NCBI GenBank assembly: GCA_964430295.1
Contig: CAYSEV010000026.1
Coordinates: 1 to 18,393 of the forward strand
Reading direction: 5' to 3'
Length of the DNA stretch: 18,393 bases
Source of the DNA: CAYGFH01 sp964430295
Lineage (GTDB): Bacteria > Patescibacteriota > Microgenomatia > UBA10105 > UBA927
This document shows, piece after piece, positions 1-7,347 of the stretch (position 1 is its first letter; the number at the start of each line of letters is the position of its first letter). Under the pieces are notes generated by a model. It worked only from the letters and a program-made list of their open reading frames with translations. It did not search any database and had not been told where the DNA came from. The translations under genes and the position numbers were made by a program.

Positions 1-80
1 TTCTTTTTCATACACTTGGGTATACCATATACCAGTTCATTCGTAAATCGTGAATTAAGATATGAATTCAGTCGATAGTG

Positions 81-86
81 TACAAT
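81..86 (+). promoter_or_regulatory. -10 box (TACAAT) placing ATG 93 at the +1 position
   Basis: TACAAT is followed by six bases and then ATG at 93. Transcription normally starts about seven bases after the -10 box, so the mRNA would start at or next to the ATG. No convincing -35 is visible at 16-18 bp. The same six-base spacing recurs before the genes starting at 7274, 8100, 8216 and 10824, which is why I take it seriously here. Confidence 0.55.
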
Positions 87-92
87 ATATGC

Positions 93-890
93 ATGGAACC
101 AATAGAACAAACTCAAACAATACACGTACCTCTCAAGGGTAACAAGGTCCTTGAACAGACACTTGATAGGATTAATGCAAATCAGGAAGTACTAACATTG
201 TGGGATATTTTAAATGTCAACGCAATCGAACGGTTAGGCATGAGTGATCATGGCCCTGTACATTTTCAGATCGTGGCAAATATTGCACTCCGTTTAGCCC
301 GGATTTTGGTTAAGAATGGTGTCGAGATGTCTGTGGTAAAAGATTTTAAGTTGTCGAATGACTATGCGGAAACAATCATAGTACTTGCAAGCATTCTTCA
401 TGATACAGGCATGTCTATTCATCGGGTGGAACACGAAACATACAGTCTCATCCTGACAAATACGTTGCTTCGGGAAACACTTGATTTTATGCCAATACGT
501 GAGCGAACTATTGTGATCTCTGAGACACTCCATGCCATAACAAGTCACAGACGAGGTGGCAGACCATACACAAAAGAAGCCGGTATTGTCCGTATAGCAG
601 ACGCGCTGGATATGAGCTCCGGAAGGTCTCGCATCCCCTATGAAGCAGGAAAAGTAAATATCCATTCCATGAGTGCGTACGCGATAGAAAGTATAGAGAT
701 AAAAGAAGGAAAAGAGAGACCCGTTATGATTGATATTCATATGAATAACAGTGCAGGTATTTTCCAGGTAGATGAACTATTGAAGGAAAAAATGGATAAA
801 TCAGGCATTGAACAATATTTTGAGATTACAGCATCCGTGGCAGGAAAAACAGAAAAGAAACTCCTAAAAGAGTTTGTGATTAAATACTGA
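93..890 (+). CDS. HD-domain metal-dependent phosphohydrolase
   Basis: 265 residues from ATG 93; an in-frame GTG at 78 would add five residues but lies across the -10 box. The metal-binding signature of the HD superfamily is complete: H57 in SDHGPVHF, H103-D104 in SILHDTG, His at 147/152 in the HAITSH segment, and D170 in RIADALD. The HD core covers about residues 50-180, and the remaining 85 residues form a C-terminal domain I do not recognise. HD proteins hydrolyse phosphomonoesters, phosphodiesters or nucleotides; the substrate cannot be read from the sequence. No signal peptide or membrane segment, so it should be cytosolic. The P-loop gene follows nine bases after the stop, so they are probably one transcript, which suggests (inference) a joint role in nucleotide metabolism or signalling. 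Confidence 0.85.
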   Translation: MEPIEQTQTIHVPLKGNKVLEQTLDRINANQEVLTLWDILNVNAIERLGMSDHGPVHFQIVANIALRLARILVKNGVEMSVVKDFKLSNDYAETIIVLASILHDTGMSIHRVEHETYSLILTNTLLRETLDFMPIRERTIVISETLHAITSHRRGGRPYTKEAGIVRIADALDMSSGRSRIPYEAGKVNIHSMSAYAIESIEIKEGKERPVMIDIHMNNSAGIFQVDELLKEKMDKSGIEQYFEITASVAGKTEKKLLKEFVIKY

Positions 891-899
891 TGTATATGT

Positions 900-1412
900 A
901 TGATTCCAACATATAAGGCAATCATAATTGGAACCTCTCTTTCCGGCAAAACAACACTTATTTCGTTCTTAAAAAAATCTACTGTATATACTATTACCGA
1001 GATGGACGAAGAGTTGAAACGAAAAAATAACGGTGTATTTCCTAACGATGATATATATAAAAATACTGTGCTTGCCCCACAGATTATTCGATCCATACTA
1101 CAGAAGAAATGCATACTATTCTTCACAAATGCTCAGTATTTTTCCGAATCTGATCTCACGACAGCTAAGGCAAAAGGATTTAGGATAATTCAACTGATCG
1201 CAGATAAAGAAACGATGCTGAGACGGAATGCCTATCGCATGGAACATGACGCATATGAGGATCACAGTAAATATTTAGACGCTATGATCGCATATCAACA
1301 TACAATCAATCACCTTGTTGACGCACGTATTGATTCTACACAAACGATCGAAATGGTGGCAAAACAGCTGCTCTCTTCACTGTTTTCTTGCAATTCTGAT
1401 CTAAAAGAGTAG
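900..1412 (+). CDS. P-loop nucleotide/shikimate-kinase-like protein
   Basis: 170 residues. A Walker A motif (GTSLSGKTT, residues 11-19) sits at the end of a first beta strand (YKAIIIG), as in small-molecule kinases of the adenylate/shikimate kinase fold. A conserved acidic pair follows in ITEMDEE (about 33-39), the usual base or metal position, and an Arg-containing segment (MLRRNAYR, about residues 104-111) looks like a LID. A hydrophobic strand before FFTNAQ may carry Walker B, but without the classic Asp. The size fits a small kinase. The substrate is unknown. No SD is seen; the gene starts nine bases after the HD gene and is probably translated from the same mRNA. No homolog family is recognised beyond the P-loop class. 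Confidence 0.7.
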   Translation: MIPTYKAIIIGTSLSGKTTLISFLKKSTVYTITEMDEELKRKNNGVFPNDDIYKNTVLAPQIIRSILQKKCILFFTNAQYFSESDLTTAKAKGFRIIQLIADKETMLRRNAYRMEHDAYEDHSKYLDAMIAYQHTINHLVDARIDSTQTIEMVAKQLLSSLFSCNSDLKE

Positions 1413-1464
1413 AATCATTATTGAAAGGCACATTTACAGGGAGTAAAAAAGTTTTCAAGCGTGT

Positions 1465-1502
1465 GGCCCCCACTTCGTTCCGCTTAGCGGAACTCCGCGG
1501 GG
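1465..1502. repeat. GC-rich nested hairpin repeat
   Basis: GTTCCGCTTAGCGGAAC (1477-1493) is a perfect 7-bp stem with a 3-base loop. Outer arms GGCCCC (1465-1470) and GGGG (1499-1502) extend it. It lies 50 bp after the P-loop gene and is followed by AGGCCTTTATTT, so it may act as a weak terminator for the HD/P-loop operon, but the T run is interrupted. Its style (GC-rich island in AT-rich intergenic DNA) matches the other dispersed hairpins of this window. Confidence 0.7.
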
Positions 1503-1602
1503 CAGGCCTTTATTTAATAAAAATAATTTGGTTTGCTTCGGGGATGAAATTTTCATTGTGAGGGATACGAGGAATGGGTTAATCGAAGCCGTGTAAAATT
1601 CA

Positions 1603-1634
1603 AAATGTAAATTGTAAAGTTTTACTTTACATTT
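1603..1634. repeat. AT-rich dyad, 9-bp arms
   Basis: AAATGTAAA (1603-1611) and TTTACATTT (1626-1634) are exact reverse complements with a 14-base spacer, which itself contains GTAAA/TTTAC-type symmetry. It could fold in RNA or be the remnant of a small mobile repeat. No function can be assigned. Confidence 0.6.
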
Positions 1635-1885
1635 AAAATTTTTAATTTTTCATTTGTTTTCTGCGGGTGCCCATTGGTAGCGCTCACTACCATAATTGTT
1701 TTGCTAAACCGTTATCGTAAGATGACGAACAAGGCGAACAAGTTGAGTTACTCCCCTTTTTACTTACAGATTAATAACCAGGCAATAAATTCTAAATTCA
1801 AAATAAATTCCAATATACAAATAATTATATTTGATATTCGGATTTTTATGTTTATTTTGATAGTTGGAATTTAATTTTTGGATTT

Positions 1886-1898
1886 TCTCCAAAGGAGA
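1886..1898 (+). promoter_or_regulatory. glmS ribosome binding site inside a mini-hairpin
   Basis: AAAGGAG (1891-1897) lies five bases before ATG 1903 and fixes the start of glmS at the conserved MCGIF. TCTCC (1886-1890) and GGAGA (1894-1898) can pair around the AAA loop, so the SD could be masked in a 5-bp hairpin. glmS and the gene at 15063 are the only genes here with a clear SD. Confidence 0.75.
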
Positions 1899-1902
1899 CA
1901 AT

Positions 1903-3693
1903 ATGTGTGGAATATTTGCGTACGTTGGTTCTAAAACAAATGCGACAAAAAGTGTACTCAATGGCCTTAAGAGTCTGGAATATAGAGGATATGACAGTTG
2001 GGGCATAGCAGCCGTACCGGAAAAACATGCGGTCGGAACAGATTCTGTGACTATCAATGTAAAGAAAAAAACCGGAAAAATTGGTGATGCCAATGTCGCT
2101 GATATGGCAGAGAGCTCTTTTGCATTTGGGCACACACGCTGGGCAACCCACGGCGGTGTCACAGACATAAACGCACACCCGCATCTGGACTGTAGTGGCA
2201 AAATAGCCATTATCCATAACGGCATCGTAGAAAATTATCAGGCTCTCCGCGAAAAACTTCTGAAAAAAGGACATGTATTCAAATCAGAAACAGACACCGA
2301 AGTGGCGGTACACCTGATTGAGGAATATGCAAAAACAATGCTATTTTCCAAAGCGGTACAAAAGGCTTTTAACGAAATGGATGGACTCAATGCGTTCATT
2401 GTCATGAATACGGAAATAAAGCAATTTATTGCCGTGAGAAACGGATCTCCGCTTGTCGTTGGATTTTCTGACGGTGAAAATTTCCTGGCAAGCGATGCTG
2501 CTGCATTATTACCCCATACCCGTCAGGTGCACTATTTGGAAGATAACGAGATGGCCATTGTCAGCGGCAAAGGCGTGATGATATTTAATGCCAGAACCGG
2601 AGTACGAGTACAACCTAAAAAGCAAATGCTGACATGGTCGATTTCCCAGGTTGAAAAAGGAAAGTATCCATACTATATGCTTAAGGAAATCTATGAACAG
2701 CCGGGCATTGTGGCAGATATAGCAGCGGATGGTGCAGATCGCGCTGTCGAACTCAGCTCGATTATCAAAAAAGCTGATGAAATTTACATGATCGGCTGCG
2801 GCACTGCAGCTCATGCATGTATGGCTAGCAGTGATTTATGCGCAAAGATTGCAAACCACCGTGTAAACTGGTGCATCGGAAGTGAATTTGATAATGAGGC
2901 AAATTATCTGACGAAAAAAAGTGTTGTATTTGCCCTATCTCAATCAGGTGAAACAATGGATACGTTGGAGGCAGTTCGAAAAGCTAAAGAGAATGGCGCA
3001 AAAATTGTATCTATCGTCAATGCTGTAGGATCAACACTCTACAGAGAAGCTGATTATCAGCTGCTGCTTGGGGCTGGAGTTGAAAAAGGCGTAGCTTCCA
3101 CGAAGGCGTTTACAGCAAAGATCGCTCATACCATGCTGCTTGCTCATGCAGTGGCGGGGCATGTAAAAGAAGGTCAGGCACTTCTGACCAGTGCTGCCCG
3201 CATATGCAAAGATGTACTTGCACCTTCCAGTGTCGCACGGATTAAAAAACTTGCACATCAAATTCACGATTCGCAGCATATGTATGTGATCGGTCGGGGT
3301 TTAAGTTATCCGACAGCTCTGGAAGCTGCACTGAAGATAAAAGAAATTTCCTATATTCACGCAGAAGGCTTTGCAGCTGGAGAGCTCAAACATGGTGTCA
3401 TCGCACTTATAGAACCTGGAACACCATGTCTGGCCTTTTTGCCAAATGACGATACATATGGAGCAAATCTTGCAGGAGCGATGGAAATGAAGGCTCGTGG
3501 AGGATATATTATCGGCGTCTCTCATAAAAAGAGTGATGTGTTTGATTACTATATCCCGGTTAAGGATGCCGGAGATGCATCGATCATCCCAAATGTCATG
3601 GTCGCACAACTACTCGCCTATTATCTGACAATAGAACGCGGATTTGATCCTGATATGCCACGCAATCTGGCAAAAAGTGTAACTGTTAAGTGA
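1903..3693 (+). CDS. glmS: Glutamine--fructose-6-phosphate aminotransferase
   Basis: 596 residues, normal for GlmS (about 600). It makes glucosamine-6-phosphate from fructose-6-phosphate and glutamine, the first step to UDP-GlcNAc. The start is set by the SD and by the family rule that Met is removed to expose Cys1 (MCGIFAYVG). The N-terminal class II glutaminase domain shows YRGYDSWG, GHTRWATHG and HNGIVENY. Two SIS domains follow: GCGTAAHA and SQSGETMDTLEA in the first, GRGLSYPTALEAALKIKE and HAEGFAAGELKHG in the second. The C-terminus ends in PRNLAKSVTVK, the usual active-site tail. It is monocistronic, with a 209-bp gap to the 5' repeats and a hairpin repeat after its stop. No sign of damage. 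Cytosolic. Confidence 0.98.
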   Translation: MCGIFAYVGSKTNATKSVLNGLKSLEYRGYDSWGIAAVPEKHAVGTDSVTINVKKKTGKIGDANVADMAESSFAFGHTRWATHGGVTDINAHPHLDCSGKIAIIHNGIVENYQALREKLLKKGHVFKSETDTEVAVHLIEEYAKTMLFSKAVQKAFNEMDGLNAFIVMNTEIKQFIAVRNGSPLVVGFSDGENFLASDAAALLPHTRQVHYLEDNEMAIVSGKGVMIFNARTGVRVQPKKQMLTWSISQVEKGKYPYYMLKEIYEQPGIVADIAADGADRAVELSSIIKKADEIYMIGCGTAAHACMASSDLCAKIANHRVNWCIGSEFDNEANYLTKKSVVFALSQSGETMDTLEAVRKAKENGAKIVSIVNAVGSTLYREADYQLLLGAGVEKGVASTKAFTAKIAHTMLLAHAVAGHVKEGQALLTSAARICKDVLAPSSVARIKKLAHQIHDSQHMYVIGRGLSYPTALEAALKIKEISYIHAEGFAAGELKHGVIALIEPGTPCLAFLPNDDTYGANLAGAMEMKARGGYIIGVSHKKSDVFDYYIPVKDAGDASIIPNVMVAQLLAYYLTIERGFDPDMPRNLAKSVTVK

Positions 3694-3735
3694 AGTACAT
3701 CTTGATATACCCAAACGGTTCGTGAGTCTATCATG

Positions 3736-3755
3736 ATCCCCGCCTTCGCGGGGAT
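3736..3755. repeat. Dispersed hairpin repeat (CCCCGC-CTTC-GCGGGG type)
   Basis: ATCCCCGC and GCGGGGAT pair as an 8-bp stem around CTTC, with GACAA following. It sits in the 73-bp gap between convergent glmS and the small membrane protein gene. A near copy lies at 13771-13790 with the same flank GAC, and a related one at 13736-13757 in the opposite orientation. Such stems are found as dispersed intergenic repeats in many bacteria. It could also separate convergent transcripts, though it has no T run. Confidence 0.8.
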
Positions 3756-3766
3756 GACAACCGAAA

Positions 3767-4090
3767 TTACAGTGAAGCTGCGTCTTTGGAGATTGCATCC
3801 AGTTCTGCTTGCCCACCATCATCGTAAGTACCTTTAAGCTCTGTAGATGATTCCGCGGCGGTTTTCGGAGTGGGTGCCGGTGTTTCCACAGCAGACTTTT
3901 GTCCAAATAATCCTCCGAGGAATGTTGAAGGTTTGGACACAGTCTCTGACCCAACAGAATTTGGGAAATCTGCCGGTTTTAGCACTTCTACTTTTGGAGT
4001 GGGCGTCATCACCTTTATGGCAATAGCTATACCTACCACTACCATGACAGCAACCATTGGAATCGTGATAAATAGAGGTGTTTTTTTCAT
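3767..4090 (-). CDS. Small membrane-anchored protein, cassette copy A
   Basis: 107 residues of unknown function. A hydrophobic segment at about residues 5-25 (PLFITIPMVAVMVVVGIAIA) after MKKT gives one membrane span, and the rest is a Pro/Thr/Ser-rich, probably extracytoplasmic tail. It is a paralog of 5170-5508: both have FP, then ETVxKPxxFLGxL near residues 42-60, and both end in a conserved block with Y(D/N)DG and the last residues KDAASL. ATG follows the stop of the coiled-coil gene by four bases, so translation is probably coupled. Conservation of the extreme C-terminus suggests (inference) that the tail binds a partner. I do not recognise a family. Confidence 0.8.
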   Translation of the reverse strand: MKKTPLFITIPMVAVMVVVGIAIAIKVMTPTPKVEVLKPADFPNSVGSETVSKPSTFLGGLFGQKSAVETPAPTPKTAAESSTELKGTYDDGGQAELDAISKDAASL

Positions 4091-4094
4091 AGTA

Positions 4095-5108
4095 TTATTT
4101 TATAACCGCATCCGGCACTGGTTCACCTAATAATTTTGCACGTTCAGTAATCATCTTACTCACAGCAATACGTGCATTTTTCATAAGTTCGTTTGCTACT
4201 TTCAGATCTTCTTCAATCGCTTTTTTTACTGTTTCTACATCATTTTTCACTGTTGTTTCTGATGTAACAGTGACAACATACTGTTTAGAGGATAGTTCTG
4301 TAAGTTTATCTTTTGCAGCGTTTATAGCTGTTAATGCAGCTGCTGCAGCAGCATCAAACGCTGTCGTGTCTTTGCCGTTTGCGCGTTCTGCAACCTGCGT
4401 CTTATTTAAACCTACGAGGTCGGTCATTTTCGTAATATTCGTGGTCATTATGCTAATACGTTTTGTAACAAACGATGTAATTTTTGTCTGAATATCTTCC
4501 ACTTTTGTTTTTTTAACCTGGTCCTTAAACTTGTTTATTTTGTCTTTTAGTGTTTGTATTCGTTTTTCACGTTCAGTGCCTGATTGTTCCATACTGGTTT
4601 TTATAGAATCCAGAAATGCAGTTCTTTCTTCTTCCATGTGTAAACGTAAATCATCCAACCCTTTCTTTTGTGTTCGATACGCATCTTTTGATTCCGTGAA
4701 GGAGGTCTTCAGTGCATCCCGCTTCTGTTTAAATTGCGTTTCGAGTGCTTTTCTTTTTGCTTCCAATTCTTTTTTTCGTTTTTCCATTTCTTTTTTATAC
4801 ATATCACGTCGTTCAGCCGAAACATTAGAAGGTATGCCATCTATCATAAATGGAGTTGCACTAGGAGTCATATGTGTTTCATTTTCAGCCTGTTCTGATG
4901 AAGTTCCTGTAGCGCCACTACTTCCGGAAGATCCTGATCCTTCAGTGGAATCATTTGAGTGACCACCGCCGGAACCACTATGATCCGAATCATCTCGAGC
5001 CATGATAGCCAATTGTTTATTTGTCTGTGCACCAAGAATATTTTGAGAATCAAGCGGAGAATTCAGGCCTAACCCGAATAATATAACAGCGAGTAAGTGG
5101 TCTAGCAT
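4095..5108 (-). CDS. Secreted coiled-coil protein, cassette copy A
   Basis: 337 residues, unknown family. An N-terminal hydrophobic segment (MLDHLLAVILFGLGL) looks like a signal peptide or anchor. A Ser/Gly/Glu-rich low-complexity linker (about 38-80) is followed by a long Lys/Glu-rich coiled coil (about 100-210: repeated EKRKKELEAKRK-type heptads), then a conserved C-terminal part (about 230-337) with VAERANGKDT, an Ala run, and the end RAKLLGEPVPDAVIK. It is a paralog of 5510-6379, with the C-terminal third best conserved. It has its own promoter and is followed at once by its small membrane partner. A stalk- or fibre-like surface role is possible, but this is inference from the coiled coil only. 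Confidence 0.8.
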   Translation of the reverse strand: MLDHLLAVILFGLGLNSPLDSQNILGAQTNKQLAIMARDDSDHSGSGGGHSNDSTEGSGSSGSSGATGTSSEQAENETHMTPSATPFMIDGIPSNVSAERRDMYKKEMEKRKKELEAKRKALETQFKQKRDALKTSFTESKDAYRTQKKGLDDLRLHMEEERTAFLDSIKTSMEQSGTEREKRIQTLKDKINKFKDQVKKTKVEDIQTKITSFVTKRISIMTTNITKMTDLVGLNKTQVAERANGKDTTAFDAAAAAALTAINAAKDKLTELSSKQYVVTVTSETTVKNDVETVKKAIEEDLKVANELMKNARIAVSKMITERAKLLGEPVPDAVIK

Positions 5109-5115
5109 ACCAATA

Positions 5116-5145
5116 AGTATGGATACAAATTACGATTACTGTCAA
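5116..5145 (-). promoter_or_regulatory. Promoter of cassette A (TTGACA / CATACT)
   Basis: On the minus strand a perfect -35 TTGACA (5140-5145) is followed after 18 bp by CATACT (5116-5121), seven bases before ATG 5108. The same GTAT-y-CATACT core and a TTGACT box lie before copy B, so the promoter was duplicated with the gene. The mRNA would have almost no 5' UTR. Confidence 0.65.
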
Positions 5146-5169
5146 TGATTAAATTTTGTACTGAGGATT

Positions 5170-5508
5170 TTATAGGGACGCTGCATCTTTTTGTACTGAT
5201 TCTATCAACGGTGCATCTCCATCATTGTATGTGTCGCTCAACTCTTTCATAAAGTCCACTGCGGTTGAGGGAATTTGTGCCGGCGTTGGAGATCCTTTTG
5301 ATGTTGTATTTTTGTTTAATGATCCAAGAAATACATTTGGTTTCGTAACCGTCTCTTCTACTATGATTTTAGGAAACTCCGGAGGGGGTGTGGTTGTAGT
5401 TTCCATCTTTTTAACCTGAATCGAAGAATTTTTGACTTTAAGAGTTACTGCCGCTGTCACACCTATTATTGCTGCCAGAATAACGATATATAAGAGTATT
5501 TGTTTCAT
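5170..5508 (-). CDS. Small membrane-anchored protein, cassette copy B
   Basis: 112 residues. A membrane span at about residues 4-24 (ILLYIVILAAIIGVTAAVTL) is followed by a Thr/Pro-rich stretch (TTTTPPPEFP) and the block EETVTKPNVFLGSL shared with the copy A partner. The C-terminus repeats the shared pattern YNDGD and KDAASL. ATG lies one base after the TAA of the coiled-coil gene (TAA-T-ATG), a spacing that suggests re-initiation. Overall similarity to copy A is low outside the three conserved blocks, so the duplication is old and the blocks are probably under selection. Function unknown. Confidence 0.8.
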   Translation of the reverse strand: MKQILLYIVILAAIIGVTAAVTLKVKNSSIQVKKMETTTTPPPEFPKIIVEETVTKPNVFLGSLNKNTTSKGSPTPAQIPSTAVDFMKELSDTYNDGDAPLIESVQKDAASL

Positions 5509-5509
5509 A

Positions 5510-6379
5510 TTATTTTATTATCTCTAACGGAATCGGTTCACCTAATACCTTGGCACGCTCCCGTATCATATTACTCATAACAACACGTGCATTGCGTATC
5601 ATTTTGTGCGTATACACAACATCATCAACCGCAGCATTCACTGAGGATTGAACATCAGATTTCACATGTCCTACAGACGTAAGTTGAATTACATAACTCT
5701 TTCCTGCAATCTCAGCTACATCTTCCTTTGTGAGAAATAAGTTCGACAGAGCCTGTTCAGCTGCCAAAAGATATGCAGCGGTATCTTTGCCATTCGCTCT
5801 TTCAAGAACCTGTGCTGTGTTTTCAATCCAAATTATTTCCATTTTTGAAATTATATTCAACATATTATCTCTGCGTTTTTGAATGAGAGACGTAATGTTA
5901 GATTCTATAGTTTCAACTTTTGTTCGTTTCGTTGCATCTTTCAACGCTACTGTCACATCACTATATGTCAATAACCGCTCTTCGGAATCTATAGCGGCGC
6001 GGTTCATACGTGCTTTTATATATGATGCATATGAAAGGCTTTCTGCACTATGATATTCGCGCAATTTACTTATTGTTTTTTTATAATCTCCAGTGCCCTT
6101 GATAGCTGCAAAATACTTTTTATACGCATCCCTCTTTGATACATGATCTGCTTCCGTTGCAAGTTTTATTTCTTCGAGTTGTTCACGCTCTTTTTGTATT
6201 TCCTGTTTAGTTCGTTTTAGTACTGGCATCTGAATTCCCGACGACGATGATTCAGATGTGGATACGAGCTGGGACGCGATATTGTTTTGTATCGTTTCAA
6301 CACCAAGGATTGACGGATGCGAACCATGCAACTGCACACCCAACCCAAGAAGAATCAATGAAAGAATATTCTCTAACAT
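5510..6379 (-). CDS. Secreted coiled-coil protein, cassette copy B
   Basis: 289 residues from ATG 6379. The frame stays open to an ATG at 6469, but the shorter start matches copy A (ML-D/E-x2-L...GLG...ILG in both) and lies ten bases under a promoter. A signal-like segment (MLENILSLILLGLGV) is followed by a helical, charged middle part (about 50-180) shorter than in A and without its Ser/Gly-rich linker. The C-terminal third matches A: VLERANGKDT, KSYV with a TS pair, VKSDV, then RAKVLGEPIPLEIIK. Function unknown; the conserved end must carry the shared role. Together with 5170-5508 it forms the upstream unit of the tandem duplication. Confidence 0.8.
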   Translation of the reverse strand: MLENILSLILLGLGVQLHGSHPSILGVETIQNNIASQLVSTSESSSSGIQMPVLKRTKQEIQKEREQLEEIKLATEADHVSKRDAYKKYFAAIKGTGDYKKTISKLREYHSAESLSYASYIKARMNRAAIDSEERLLTYSDVTVALKDATKRTKVETIESNITSLIQKRRDNMLNIISKMEIIWIENTAQVLERANGKDTAAYLLAAEQALSNLFLTKEDVAEIAGKSYVIQLTSVGHVKSDVQSSVNAAVDDVVYTHKMIRNARVVMSNMIRERAKVLGEPIPLEIIK

Positions 6380-6389
6380 ATCTATTTCC

Positions 6390-6418
6390 AGTATGAATAC
6401 TGTATATGAAAGAGTCAA
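6390..6418 (-). promoter_or_regulatory. Promoter of cassette B (TTGACT / CATACT)
   Basis: On the minus strand TTGACT (6413-6418), 17 bp, CATACT (6390-6395), then ten bases to ATG 6379. The -10 is weak by itself, but its agreement with the copy A promoter and the good -35 support it. It also rules out the longer start at 6469, which lies upstream of the promoter. Confidence 0.6.
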
Positions 6419-6440
6419 GAATACATCTGTTTTTGTAGCA

Positions 6441-7274
6441 TTAGTACGCACCCAAGCGGCCAATGACATTTGAAGCTAGATCAGTCCCAGCCTGAAGGGA
6501 TTTCTGAATATCACAACTACTTAAAAATGACACAAGAAAAGCAGAAAGAAATGAATCCCCTGCTCCAGTGGTATCTACGACAGGCACCTGTTTTGCGCTT
6601 TGAATATACGTTGAAGATCCATCATATACAAGAGATCCATATGAGGCAAGTGTTATAAGTATTTTTGTTTTTCCCGATTTTGCCATAGCTTTTAGCGCAT
6701 TAATAATCCCTTCGTCTGTATCTTTATCCAACCCAAACACGCAGAAATCTGAGTAGGGTAATACCTCTTCTACGACAGTCAAATCCTGATGAAATTCTTT
6801 AAGATCGCCGAAGTTTATAACTACAAGCGGAGAGGGGTTATTATTCTCTGTTTTCACGTTCTTAAGCTCCTGAAGAATGTGTGCAAATTGCGGATAGATC
6901 GTTACAACTACGGCATTTTGTTGGGCAAGGTAGAGCGCGTCTTTTGGCCGAAGATGATAGGAAGCAAGCGTGCCCGGGTCCCATACGCCATATGACCGTT
7001 CGCCGTTATCATGTATGTTGATTTCAATTGATGATGTTTTTCCGTGTTTAATTTGTAGGTGCGTTTTGCTGATATGTTCTTTTTTTAATTTTTTGATCAT
7101 TTCTTTGCCCGGATTATCCGTCCCGACTGTCGTGACAACAGAGGACTTTGCTCCCAGTTTCCTAGCCCAAACAGCACCGTTGAGAGCCGCTCCTCCGAGG
7201 CGTATATCACCTGACTGAATATACTTATCGATTGTAAGGTCGCCGATAAAGGCGATATGGGGCTGTTTATTCAT
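6441..7274 (-). CDS. PfkB/ribokinase-family carbohydrate kinase
   Basis: 277 residues, normal to slightly short for the family (about 290-320). Features in order: a first strand and sugar-site Asp (IAFIGDLTID), the GG motif LGGAALNGAVWARKLG (about 26-41), and the C-terminal signature DTTGAGDSF (234-242) with D240 as catalytic base and GAG as anion hole. The kinase phosphorylates a sugar or nucleoside; the substrate is not evident. The frame is open for 110 residues upstream, but that part overlaps the 7348-8100 gene and has no kinase features. ATG 7274 begins the typical N-terminal strand and lies six bases after TACAAT. Its stop lies about 60 bp before the duplicated cassette on the same strand. 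Confidence 0.9.
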   Translation of the reverse strand: MNKQPHIAFIGDLTIDKYIQSGDIRLGGAALNGAVWARKLGAKSSVVTTVGTDNPGKEMIKKLKKEHISKTHLQIKHGKTSSIEINIHDNGERSYGVWDPGTLASYHLRPKDALYLAQQNAVVVTIYPQFAHILQELKNVKTENNNPSPLVVINFGDLKEFHQDLTVVEEVLPYSDFCVFGLDKDTDEGIINALKAMAKSGKTKILITLASYGSLVYDGSSTYIQSAKQVPVVDTTGAGDSFLSAFLVSFLSSCDIQKSLQAGTDLASNVIGRLGAY

Positions 7275-7280
7275 ACACCG

Positions 7281-7308
7281 ATTGTACGGCGTGATAAATA
7301 AATTGCAA
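7281..7308 (-). promoter_or_regulatory. Promoter of the PfkB gene (TTGCAA / TACAAT), leaderless spacing
   Basis: On the minus strand TTGCAA (7303-7308), 16 bp, TACAAT (7281-7286), then exactly six bases to ATG 7274. The same TTGCAA-16 bp spacing is seen before the gene at 16158. No SD is present. Confidence 0.65.
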
Positions 7309-7347
7309 GGGTGAGGTGACTCAAGATCAAAACCGATACAACGATTC

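Larger units (their letters stand above)
1413..1902. other. 490-bp non-coding mosaic of inverted repeats upstream of glmS
   Basis: No convincing gene lies here; the one reading frame (1674-1874) has AT-rich low-complexity composition and no start signal. The stretch holds a GC-rich hairpin (1465-1502), a 6-bp inverted repeat GCTTCG/CGAAGC at 1535-1540 and 1584-1589 with a palindrome ATGAAATTTTCAT inside, an AT-rich dyad (1603-1634), and AAATTCCAA / TTGGAATTT arms spanning about 1805-1872. It looks like degenerate small repeat elements inserted one after another. I looked for a glmS ribozyme and saw no recognisable core. Confidence 0.6.

Noticed and set aside
1674..1874. 66-codon reading frame before glmS
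   Set aside because: Low-complexity AT-rich translation, no start signal, and it covers inverted repeats.
1864..1902. Upstream start of glmS
   Set aside because: GlmS needs Cys directly after Met; ATG 1903 has an SD at the right distance.
1413..1902. glmS ribozyme
   Set aside because: No recognisable ribozyme core was found by eye.
3736..3755. Classical terminator for glmS
   Set aside because: The stem is good but no T run follows on either strand.
3610..3954. 114-codon frame on the minus strand over the 3736 repeat
   Set aside because: It runs antisense through glmS and through the small membrane protein in another frame and includes the hairpin repeat.
6380..6469. Longer N-terminus of the copy B coiled-coil protein
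   Set aside because: It precedes the promoter at 6390-6418, overlaps the kinase 3' end, and has no counterpart in copy A.
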